Translations under genes and position numbers: made by a program
The notes under the pieces: generated by a model
The model's database searches: none
Told to the model about the DNA's origin: nothing
What the model saw: the letters and a program-made list of their open reading frames with translations, nothing else
Part shown: in pieces, positions 7,752-14,950 of the stretch
Layout of the letters: each line of letters begins with the position of its first letter
Numbering within the stretch: position 1 is the stretch's first letter
NCBI GenBank assembly: GCA_048615375.1
Contig: JBMCLJ010000004.1
Coordinates: forward strand, 1-32,171
Reading direction: 5' to 3'
Source: JBMCLJ01 sp048615375
Lineage (GTDB): Bacteria; Patescibacteriota; Dojkabacteria; JAOAGR01
Length of the DNA stretch: 32,171 nucleotides

Positions 7752-9227
7752 ATGTATACTCCAATTATCGGACTGGAAATTCATGTACAGCTCAAGACCA
7801 GGTCAAAAGTTTTCTGCAGGTGCTCAACAGAGGAGGCAGAGCCAAATACGAATATCTGCCCAATATGTTTAGGATATCCTGGCGCAATGCCAAACTTAAA
7901 CCAGGAAGCAGTTCTCCAATCAATACGGATGGGGCTTGCTCTGGGGTGTAAAATCGCAGAAGAAACCAACTGGGATCGAAAAAACTACATGTACCCTGAT
8001 CTTTTTAAAGGCTATCAGATCAGCCAGCTTGATGATCCGGTATGTGGTGAAGGTTCTCTCAAAGTAACCGTGAGGGATCGGAAAAACTACTACGCAAAGG
8101 AGAATTACATAAAAAATATCGGCATCTTCCGCGCTCATCTCGAAGAAGATACCGCGAAATCAATCCATGAGAAAACAGAAACATTACTTGACGCAAACAA
8201 AGCAGGAATCCCCCTCCTGGAAATAGTTTCCAAGCCCGAAATGTACACTGTCGATGAAGCGGTGAGCTACGCGAAAACAGTTCGCAATATAGCGAGATGG
8301 TTTGGCATAAGCGACTGCAACCTCGAGCTCGGACAAATGCGTTTTGACGCGAATGTGTCTATCTGTGTCGATAACATAGAATTAAAGGGAAAAACATTCG
8401 AAGAATGGAAGGGCGCATCGTATACGCCGATTGTAGAAATAAAAAATTTAAACTCCTTCGGTAATCTTCAGGAGGCTCTGGATTACGAGATTAAACGTCA
8501 AATTGACGTATACGCACAAACCAAAGAAGTGTACTCTCACGGGGCAAAAGAAACACGTGGCTGGGATGATACTTCTAAACAAACATACACACAGAGAAAA
8601 AAAGAAGAAGCGAATGAATACCGGTTTATACCTGAGCCAGATATTCCTACCGTCTTAATCTCCAGAGAAGAGCAGGAAATGGTTCAGGAAGGTATGGGTA
8701 AGCACCCGTTAGAAGTGAGAGAAGGGTTGATTAAGCAAGGCGTGTCCAGTCAGGCAGCAGACCTGCTTGCGAGTGAAATTAGTCAATATACGATCTACCA
8801 AAAGGTAGTTAACAGTAAACTCGCTAATGAAAAAGTGATAGCAAATATTTTAACCAATCAATTAGCTCCGGAAATCGCTGAGTTACCAGACGCAACGGTA
8901 GAGCCATGGAGTACTGAACTACAAAAGGTCGCTGATGCTTTGGCAGAAGGAAAAATTTCGCCGAATGAATTCAAGGAGATTATCAAGAACCATACAAGCG
9001 GTACTATTGACTGGAATTCATTGCTTCAGAAAGCTTTATCCGAAGAGAAAGTAGATCTCCGTCCACTACTGGAGAAAGCTTTCGGAGAAAATACCAAAGT
9101 GGTTGAGCAGATAAAAAGCGGTAAAGATTCTGCAAAAATGTTCTTTGTTGGCATTGTTATGAGGGAGACGAAAGGCAAAGCAAATCCTGATGAGGTAAAA
9201 AAACTTATTGATGACATGATAGAATAG
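7752..9227 (+). CDS. gatB: Aspartyl/glutamyl-tRNA amidotransferase subunit B
   Basis: GatB is the kinase-like subunit of the GatCAB complex, which converts misacylated Glu-tRNA(Gln) and/or Asp-tRNA(Asn) to the amidated forms. The chosen ATG gives 491 residues starting MYTPIIGLEIHVQLKT, the usual GatB beginning; the longer frame from TTG at 7716 would overlap the promoter. Cysteines 22, 24, 36 and 39 (FCRC and CPICLGYPG) form the zinc site. Further family blocks follow: NYMYPDLFKGYQISQ, the HLEEDTAKS region and RFDANVS. The C-terminal third is the helical and YqeY-like tRNA-binding tail. gatA and gatC are not in this window, so the complex is encoded at separate loci. It is 88 bases upstream of lepA. 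Confidence 0.95.
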   Translation: MYTPIIGLEIHVQLKTRSKVFCRCSTEEAEPNTNICPICLGYPGAMPNLNQEAVLQSIRMGLALGCKIAEETNWDRKNYMYPDLFKGYQISQLDDPVCGEGSLKVTVRDRKNYYAKENYIKNIGIFRAHLEEDTAKSIHEKTETLLDANKAGIPLLEIVSKPEMYTVDEAVSYAKTVRNIARWFGISDCNLELGQMRFDANVSICVDNIELKGKTFEEWKGASYTPIVEIKNLNSFGNLQEALDYEIKRQIDVYAQTKEVYSHGAKETRGWDDTSKQTYTQRKKEEANEYRFIPEPDIPTVLISREEQEMVQEGMGKHPLEVREGLIKQGVSSQAADLLASEISQYTIYQKVVNSKLANEKVIANILTNQLAPEIAELPDATVEPWSTELQKVADALAEGKISPNEFKEIIKNHTSGTIDWNSLLQKALSEEKVDLRPLLEKAFGENTKVVEQIKSGKDSAKMFFVGIVMRETKGKANPDEVKKLIDDMIE

Positions 9228-9315
9228 CTGGAGAACGTGTGAACAATTCTTTCGTAAAGTTATTAAGGAAAGGGTGCTAGCAGGTGACTAAGTTTTAGTA
9301 CAGATTAAATACATT

Positions 9316-11178
9316 ATGAATCAGAACAATATTAGAAATTTTTGTATTATTGCGCATATTGACCATGGAAAGTCGACGCTGTCTGACCGTCTGCTTGAAG
9401 TGACAGGTACGATTGACAAGCGAAAATTGCATGATCAGTTTATGGACACACTGGATCTGGAACAGGAGCGGGGAATTACCATCAAGCTGCAATCAGCACG
9501 TATGAATTACCGGTATAACGACGAAGAGTATGTATTGAACCTGATTGATACACCTGGTCATGTGGATTTTTCATACGAAGTCTCTCGCTCTCTCGCCGCG
9601 TGTGAAGGAGCATTTTTGCTCATTGATGCAGCACAGGGAGTTGAAGCCCAAACCATATCTAATGCATTTAAGGCGCTGGAGCACGATTTAGTGATTATTC
9701 CTGTGGTGAACAAAATTGACCTTCCTAATGCTGAGCCTGAACGAAGAGCACAGGAAGTCTGTGACATGCTCGGGTTTAAGATGGAAGAGGTGATTTATAC
9801 CTCCGGCAAGACTGGAGCAGGGGTTGAGAAGATGTTAGATACGGCGATAGAGATGATTCCTGCGCCTTCCGGTTATATTGATGAAAAGTTTCAGGCTCTC
9901 ATTTTTGACTCCTTTTATGATGATCATAAAGGTGTGGTCGCACAGGTGAGAGTGACGAACGGTAGTCTGAATTCAAAAGCATTCGTAGAAAAAAGAAAGC
10001 TACGGTTTATTGGGACCAAGAATGATATTCCGGCGCTTGAAATTGGCTATATGACACCAGTTTTAGTTGAAGGGAAAGAATTAAGTGTGGGCGAAGTTGG
10101 ATACATAGCAACGGGGCAAAAAGATATTCAGAAGATACGAGTGGGAGACACCGTGACATTCGCAGATGAGCCGGCACAAGCGTTGCCTGGCTATGAAAAA
10201 GTGAATCCAATGGTTTTTGCTGGATTTTATCCAACAGACTCTGATAAGCAGGTTGAATTTCGGGAAGCTCTGGAAAAGCTGGCGCTCAACGACGCGGCTC
10301 TTTCGTATACTCCCGAAGCTTCACAAGCGCTGGGGTTTGGATTTCGTTGTGGATTTCTCGGTCTCTTGCACATGGAGATAATTCAGGAACGACTGGAGCG
10401 TGAATATGGAATTGACCTGGTTATCACCGCACCTTCAGTAGAATACCGGGTTAAGCTTCAGGGCAATGCAAACCATAATGAAGAGTTTAATCCAACTGAC
10501 TTTGACGATAGTAATTTGCTTATAATTACGTCAGCAGCAGAATTGCCCGATATGTCGTACGTTGAAGAAATCTACGAGCCATGGGTGGCGGCTGAAATCA
10601 TTCTTCCCAGCGACTACATAGGAGATATTATGACGCTTTGCCAGGAAAAACGAGGCGTGTATAAAAACACAGAGTATATGCATGGGACAAACACAGCGAT
10701 GGAACGCGTCATCCTCAAGTACGACATGCCGTTGTCAGAAATAGTTACTGACTTCTTTGACCGTATGAAGTCAATTTCACATGGATATGCTTCGCTGGAC
10801 TATCAATTTAAAGCCTTTGAACCGGGTGATATCGTGAAACTTAACATAATGGTACATAACGAACCAGTTGACGCTCTTGCAACCCTGGTGGATCGAGATA
10901 GCGCATACGCAGTGGGGAAGAAACTCGTTGAACGCCTTAAAAATGTAATCCCCAAACATCAGTTCAAAATTCCTTTACAGGCAGCTATTGGTGGAAAAAT
11001 TATCGCACGTGAAGATATACCTGCGTTCAAGAAAGATGTCTTGAAAGGTTTATACGGAGGTGACCACCGTAGGAAGATGAAGCACCTGGAACGACAGAAA
11101 GAAGGTAAAAAGCGTATGAAACAACTCGGCAGCGTAAGTATTCCACAGGAGGCATTTTTAGCGGTATTAAAAAAGTAA
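9316..11178 (+). CDS. lepA: Elongation factor 4 (LepA), ribosome back-translocase-type GTPase
   Basis: LepA is a translational GTPase acting on the ribosome in the cytoplasm. The 620-residue protein has all G motifs: AHIDHGKST (13-21), RGIT (52-55), DTPGH (78-82), NKID (132-135) and SGKTG (163-167). The middle has the EF-G-like domains with GFRCGFLGLLHMEI, a LepA hallmark. The C terminus carries the LepA-specific domain ending LERQKEGKKRMKQLGSVSIP and QEAFLAVLKK. It is slightly longer than the usual 600 residues but complete. No Shine-Dalgarno sequence precedes the ATG; AAGGAAAGG lies about 40 bases upstream, too far to serve. The zinc-ribbon gene starts 5 bases after its stop, implying co-translation. 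Confidence 0.96.
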   Translation: MNQNNIRNFCIIAHIDHGKSTLSDRLLEVTGTIDKRKLHDQFMDTLDLEQERGITIKLQSARMNYRYNDEEYVLNLIDTPGHVDFSYEVSRSLAACEGAFLLIDAAQGVEAQTISNAFKALEHDLVIIPVVNKIDLPNAEPERRAQEVCDMLGFKMEEVIYTSGKTGAGVEKMLDTAIEMIPAPSGYIDEKFQALIFDSFYDDHKGVVAQVRVTNGSLNSKAFVEKRKLRFIGTKNDIPALEIGYMTPVLVEGKELSVGEVGYIATGQKDIQKIRVGDTVTFADEPAQALPGYEKVNPMVFAGFYPTDSDKQVEFREALEKLALNDAALSYTPEASQALGFGFRCGFLGLLHMEIIQERLEREYGIDLVITAPSVEYRVKLQGNANHNEEFNPTDFDDSNLLIITSAAELPDMSYVEEIYEPWVAAEIILPSDYIGDIMTLCQEKRGVYKNTEYMHGTNTAMERVILKYDMPLSEIVTDFFDRMKSISHGYASLDYQFKAFEPGDIVKLNIMVHNEPVDALATLVDRDSAYAVGKKLVERLKNVIPKHQFKIPLQAAIGGKIIAREDIPAFKKDVLKGLYGGDHRRKMKHLERQKEGKKRMKQLGSVSIPQEAFLAVLKK

Positions 11179-11182
11179 CAGT

Positions 11183-11407
11183 ATGGCCAAATCAAAACCA
11201 AGAAAGTATTTTGTTCATGGTATACCTTTAGTATGTCCAATATGCAACCACAACAGGTTCTTCACCCGGGAAACACTGATGAACACCCCTGGGATGTCTT
11301 TACTTGGTTGGGACTGGGCAAACAAGGCTGCTACAAACTTCATCTGTGAGCGTTGTACTCATATTCTCTGGTTCGTAGAGGTGGACAATATTTCTTTTGA
11401 GGAGTGA
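11183..11407 (+). CDS. Small zinc-ribbon protein
   Basis: A 74-residue protein with two CxxC pairs, CPIC (18-21) and CERC (55-58), separated by 33 residues, giving a four-cysteine zinc ribbon. The second knuckle is followed by THILWFVEV, a common end strand in nucleic-acid-binding zinc ribbons. The start is basic (MAKSKPRK). The ATG is 4 bases beyond the lepA stop, so it is almost certainly translated from the lepA transcript. Beyond a likely nucleic-acid or protein-binding role nothing specific can be said. It also immediately precedes the promoter of pspA and may be unconnected with that cluster. Confidence 0.75.
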   Translation: MAKSKPRKYFVHGIPLVCPICNHNRFFTRETLMNTPGMSLLGWDWANKAATNFICERCTHILWFVEVDNISFEE

Positions 11408-11413
11408 GTATGG

Positions 11414-11442
11414 TTGGCGTACAAGTAAAGAAAATGTATACT
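11414..11442 (+). promoter_or_regulatory. Sigma70-type promoter of pspA, near-leaderless
   Basis: TTGGCG (11414-11419, 4 of 6) and TATACT (11437-11442, 5 of 6) are spaced by exactly 17 bases. The predicted start point lies 2-4 bases before the pspA ATG at 11453, and no ribosome binding site is seen. No sigma54-type GG...GC element is visible here, unlike the enterobacterial psp promoter. Confidence 0.62.
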
Positions 11443-11452
11443 CTGAGTAGCT

Positions 11453-12181
11453 ATGTTCGCTCGAATAAAAAGACTTATCAAATCGTTCCTTAATAAATTC
11501 ATATCAGCAGCTGAAGACCCTGTATTGATACTCGAGAATAATATTCGCGAGATGAAAGAACAGATTCCTAAATTAAATCAGGGAGTTGCCAAGGCGCATG
11601 GTACGGTAATCATGCTTGAGAAACAGGAAGCGCAATACCAGGTCGAAGAAAAAGCGCTACGGGCTAAGTTAAAAGCTGCAGCAGCTTCTGGAGAAAATGA
11701 GATGGGTAAGGATATCGCATTACAGTTACAACGAACGATAAACCAGCGTGAAAAAACTGAAACGTCACTTGAAGCTGCGCGTGAAGGTTTAGAATCGATG
11801 GAAGAGCTTCGTGATACCCAGATCCGTAAGATCAAATCAGAAACTGAAAAGATAAAAGACGCGATTGAAGATTCCAAGGTCGCGAAGCTCAAAGGTGAAC
11901 TTGCGACTTTATTTGAAACCTATGAGGTAGGAGATGTTTCTGGATCTAATGATGAAATGCTTGAAAAATTAACTCAGGAGGCTGCGATGAATGAAGGTAA
12001 GCTCGCTGCAGCATCTAAGTCACCTGATATGAAATCTATACAGCTTGAGAAAAAAGCAGAAGAAATTCAGGCTGAAGAATTGTATAAACAGTTTACGGAA
12101 GAGATGAATATTGACATTGCTTCAGGCTCAAAGACAACTAAACAAAAGACCAAACAAAAGGTCAAGAAAACAATGGGCTAA
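11453..12181 (+). CDS. pspA: PspA/IM30 family membrane-remodelling protein
   Basis: PspA/Vipp1 proteins are bacterial ESCRT-III relatives that polymerise on the inner membrane face and protect damaged membranes. The 242-residue length is close to the family's 220-260. Residues 1-20 (MFARIKRLIKSFLNKFISAA) form the amphipathic membrane-binding helix, followed by the family block EDPVLILENNIREMKEQI (21-38). Long helices run to about residue 150, then a less conserved region with helices at about 165-220. The C-terminal tail is unusually basic (KQKTKQKVKKTMG), which could add membrane or nucleic-acid affinity. It has its own promoter and leads a four-gene directional cluster with gaps of only 18-36 bases. 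No PspF, PspB or PspC homologue is present, so control must differ from that in Escherichia coli. Confidence 0.88.
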   Translation: MFARIKRLIKSFLNKFISAAEDPVLILENNIREMKEQIPKLNQGVAKAHGTVIMLEKQEAQYQVEEKALRAKLKAAAASGENEMGKDIALQLQRTINQREKTETSLEAAREGLESMEELRDTQIRKIKSETEKIKDAIEDSKVAKLKGELATLFETYEVGDVSGSNDEMLEKLTQEAAMNEGKLAAASKSPDMKSIQLEKKAEEIQAEELYKQFTEEMNIDIASGSKTTKQKTKQKVKKTMG

Positions 12182-12211
12182 AATAACCCGCTTCTTATGT
12201 GGGAGCGTTAG

Positions 12212-13111
12212 ATGATATATTATTGGTACATGAATAAAGGTCTTCGGAATTTTCTGAAAGTGAGTATAGCGGCAGTTTCCCGGCCTACAAGAATACTTGT
12301 ACTTGGAATAGGAGCTCTTGTCTCTCTTATTTTTCCTGACGCTTCGATTATCATGATACCTGTTTCGGTGATTTCTGTAATACTTATGTCCTGGGCAGAT
12401 ATCAATAATGAAACATTTATCAATAAAGTACTCCAGGGTGCTACAACTTCTCTCGAAAGAAAATCTCACCAACCCGATATTTCTGATTTTATTTCAAAGC
12501 TCGAAAAAAAACTGGAATCAAGTTTGTACCCTGAAGTGAAAAGTGATTTGCTACATGTGCATGACAGCTTGCTGAAAATTAAAAGTTTGTTGCAGGAGTT
12601 CTCAGCAGAAGAACGTGCGCAAGTAGATTTTGTTGTCGAGTATATACTCAAGTTAGCTCAGAAACTATTTGAACTGACTGATCAGGAGCAGAGGGCAAGA
12701 AACTACCTTGAAAGGGTAGATGAAGGGCAGATAAGCAAGGATATAGAAGGCATTAGGCGATCCATAGCACGGATCTCAGACCCTGTTGCAAAAAAGGAGT
12801 ATGAAAAAGCCGAAAGGCTTAAGAAAGAACAGTTAGGGCTCCGTAAAGAGGTCGTTTACAGGCTTGAAAGGATCGACTCATATATTGCCAGAATTAAAGT
12901 AACTTTTGAAAACGCCTACGCAAATATGACAAAAATAAGCTTAAAAGATACTCGAGATTTTGTAGATGAGGGAGAAGTGGTTACCGAAAGTCTGGAGCAG
13001 ATTGTGCAGGATATTGAAGATCTCGAAAAGAACATGATCTCTATAGAAGAACGGATAGAGTCAAACGAAGATAAGCAAAAAAAACAGCAACAAACCACAG
13101 AAATTCATTGA
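12212..13111 (+). CDS. Two-helix membrane protein with long cytoplasmic coiled coil
   Basis: Unrecognised 299-residue protein. Two hydrophobic segments (about 26-42 and 44-61) make a membrane hairpin; the rest, about 85-290, is strongly charged and helical with coiled-coil character (for example IEGIRRSIARISDPVAKKEYEKAERL and the final LEQIVQDIEDLEKNMISIEERIE). Both termini should be cytoplasmic. The ATG at 12212 is supported by GGGAG six bases upstream, one of the few clear ribosome binding sites in the window; an inner ATG at 12230 is possible. It stands 30 bases after pspA and 36 before the solute-binding/VWA gene. Its place and shape make it a candidate membrane partner or receptor for PspA, which is inference. 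Confidence 0.75.
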   Translation: MIYYWYMNKGLRNFLKVSIAAVSRPTRILVLGIGALVSLIFPDASIIMIPVSVISVILMSWADINNETFINKVLQGATTSLERKSHQPDISDFISKLEKKLESSLYPEVKSDLLHVHDSLLKIKSLLQEFSAEERAQVDFVVEYILKLAQKLFELTDQEQRARNYLERVDEGQISKDIEGIRRSIARISDPVAKKEYEKAERLKKEQLGLRKEVVYRLERIDSYIARIKVTFENAYANMTKISLKDTRDFVDEGEVVTESLEQIVQDIEDLEKNMISIEERIESNEDKQKKQQQTTEIH

Positions 13112-13132
13112 TTTGATTAGACGTAGTATAAT
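13104..13132 (+). promoter_or_regulatory. Possible internal promoter before the solute-binding/VWA gene
   Basis: A perfect TATAAT (13127-13132) lies 15 bases before the ATG at 13148, with a weak TTCATT (3 of 6) 17 bases upstream overlapping the end of the preceding gene. If active it would give a leader of about 8 bases, allowing the second half of the cluster to be expressed separately. Confidence 0.35.
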
Positions 13133-13147
13133 GTAAAAATATTTCAT

Positions 13148-14932
13148 ATGGCGGATATAAAACCTGTAAAGTCAAAATTAACTCTATCATTTATAGTATT
13201 CCTTATTTTTCTTCTATTTACTTGTGGAGTAGGAGTGTGGCAAGTAAGCCAACATGTTAAATTGCCGGGGTTGAACTCCAGGGAGCATGTCGAGATCTCA
13301 ATTATTTACGCACCAGAGTCTGAATTATATCTTAAAGAAGCTATTGAAGCATTTAATACGTCATATGAAGACGGAATTCATCCCGTTACCGGTGAAAAAC
13401 TTGATTCAGAAGCTAAAGGGATACGAGTGGTAGGAGAATCTGGTTCATCAGGTACTATCCGCTCATATATTGTTAACGCAGTTAATGGTTTGAATACAGA
13501 TCAGGTTGCGAAACCTACAATTTTTGCACCTTCTGTAAGTCATTGGCTCCGACTGGTGAATTACGAAACAGGCAAAGAAGTGTTTACTCTTGATGAAGCT
13601 CAGGCGACTGCTAACGCACCAGTGGTTATTGCAATCTGGGAAAGCAGACTTAATCTTATTAAGGCTAAAAACCCTGGAAAAGAAATCGGCTGGGAGGAAT
13701 TGATTCAGGTTTTGCGTAGTGAAAATGGCTGGGCTGACTATTCTTCAAATATTAAGCGTAAAAAAGTCTACTATGGACATACTGATCCTGCTGTCAGTTC
13801 GACTGCATTGTCTACCTTAATCTCAGAATATTTTGCCAGTGCGAAATATATTAGTAAAAACAAAGATCTCGAACAACTGACTATTGCTGACGTAAAAAAT
13901 AAAGAAATTGAAAAAGGTGTAAATGAAATAGAGAAATTGATAAAGCACTACTCTTCACGAACCACCGAGTTTAAAGAGTACATAGCACAGGGTCCGGATT
14001 ATCTCGATTTTGTTGCATTGGAAGAAAATGATCTCATCTACATTAATCAGGGTAAAACTGAGTACAAACCACCGGAAAAACTGGTCGCCCTGTATCCAAA
14101 GGAAGGAACATTCATTCACGAACATCCATTTGCAATTCCAAATGCTGACTGGGTCAGTGAGGAACAGCGTGAGGCAGCGGAGGTTTTTACTGACTATGTG
14201 CTTTCTGACGAAGTGCAGAGAAAAGTGCTTGAAAATGGTTTTCGTCCAGCAAGTGAATCAGTTGCTATTGCATTACCAATTTCTGCAGAGTATGGTGTAG
14301 ATCCTGCTCAGCCCAGGGTTGTCCTCAACGCTCCAACTCCTGAAGTAATTTCTACTGTACAGTTGAACTGGAACTTTGTGAAAAAGAAAAGCGAGGTATA
14401 CATGCTCGTTGACACATCAGGATCAATGGATGGCGAAAAGATTCAAAACGCGCGTGAAGCGTTACGGCTTTTTGTAGAGAAGCTTCCTGCAGAAAATCGA
14501 GTTGGACTTGTGACATTCTCCGAAACCGCGGAAACAAGTATCCAGATGGAACCACTCGAATCAAACAAAGAAAAGATCACCTCTGGTGTCAGTGAACTGT
14601 ATCCTTCCGGCACAACAGCCTTATATGATGGCTTATTGCAGTCAATTAAAAACATAGAACAGCAGGAAAACAAAGACGACGTGATTCGAGCCATACTCCT
14701 TTTGAGTGATGGTAAAGACACGGCGAGTAAAGCTACACTTGGCGATGTAGTAGAAAAACTTCAAGCATCCCAGACTTCCGATACACCAATACTCGTCATC
14801 CCAATCGCCTATGGAGGTGATGCAGATATTAGTGCACTTAATGCTATTGCACGTGCCTCATCTACCCGTGTGCAGACTGGTGAAACAGATGATATTGATA
14901 AATTACTTGAAGTAGTAAGCAGTTATTTCTAG
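13148..14932 (+). CDS. Anchored extracytoplasmic solute-binding domain fused to a VWA domain
   Basis: The 594-residue protein has a lysine-rich start, one transmembrane helix (about 12-30) and, by the positive-inside rule, everything else outside. Residues about 47-390 resemble a type 2 periplasmic binding protein (SBP_bac_11-like): VEISIIYAPESELYLKEAIE opens the fold, and the late segment FTDYVLSDEVQRKVLENGFR (347-366) is a typical binding-protein C-terminal helix pair. Residues about 415-594 are a VWA domain with an intact MIDAS: DTSGS (422-426), a threonine in SGTTALYDG (487-495) and D521 in LLLSDGKDT. VWA domains bind ligands through the metal. No transporter permease is nearby, so uptake is unlikely; sensing or adhesion is more plausible. 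It is the third gene of the pspA cluster, 18 bases before the AAA+ gene. Confidence 0.87.
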   Translation: MADIKPVKSKLTLSFIVFLIFLLFTCGVGVWQVSQHVKLPGLNSREHVEISIIYAPESELYLKEAIEAFNTSYEDGIHPVTGEKLDSEAKGIRVVGESGSSGTIRSYIVNAVNGLNTDQVAKPTIFAPSVSHWLRLVNYETGKEVFTLDEAQATANAPVVIAIWESRLNLIKAKNPGKEIGWEELIQVLRSENGWADYSSNIKRKKVYYGHTDPAVSSTALSTLISEYFASAKYISKNKDLEQLTIADVKNKEIEKGVNEIEKLIKHYSSRTTEFKEYIAQGPDYLDFVALEENDLIYINQGKTEYKPPEKLVALYPKEGTFIHEHPFAIPNADWVSEEQREAAEVFTDYVLSDEVQRKVLENGFRPASESVAIALPISAEYGVDPAQPRVVLNAPTPEVISTVQLNWNFVKKKSEVYMLVDTSGSMDGEKIQNAREALRLFVEKLPAENRVGLVTFSETAETSIQMEPLESNKEKITSGVSELYPSGTTALYDGLLQSIKNIEQQENKDDVIRAILLLSDGKDTASKATLGDVVEKLQASQTSDTPILVIPIAYGGDADISALNAIARASSTRVQTGETDDIDKLLEVVSSYF

Positions 14933-14950
14933 TACAGAAGTGCAATCACA

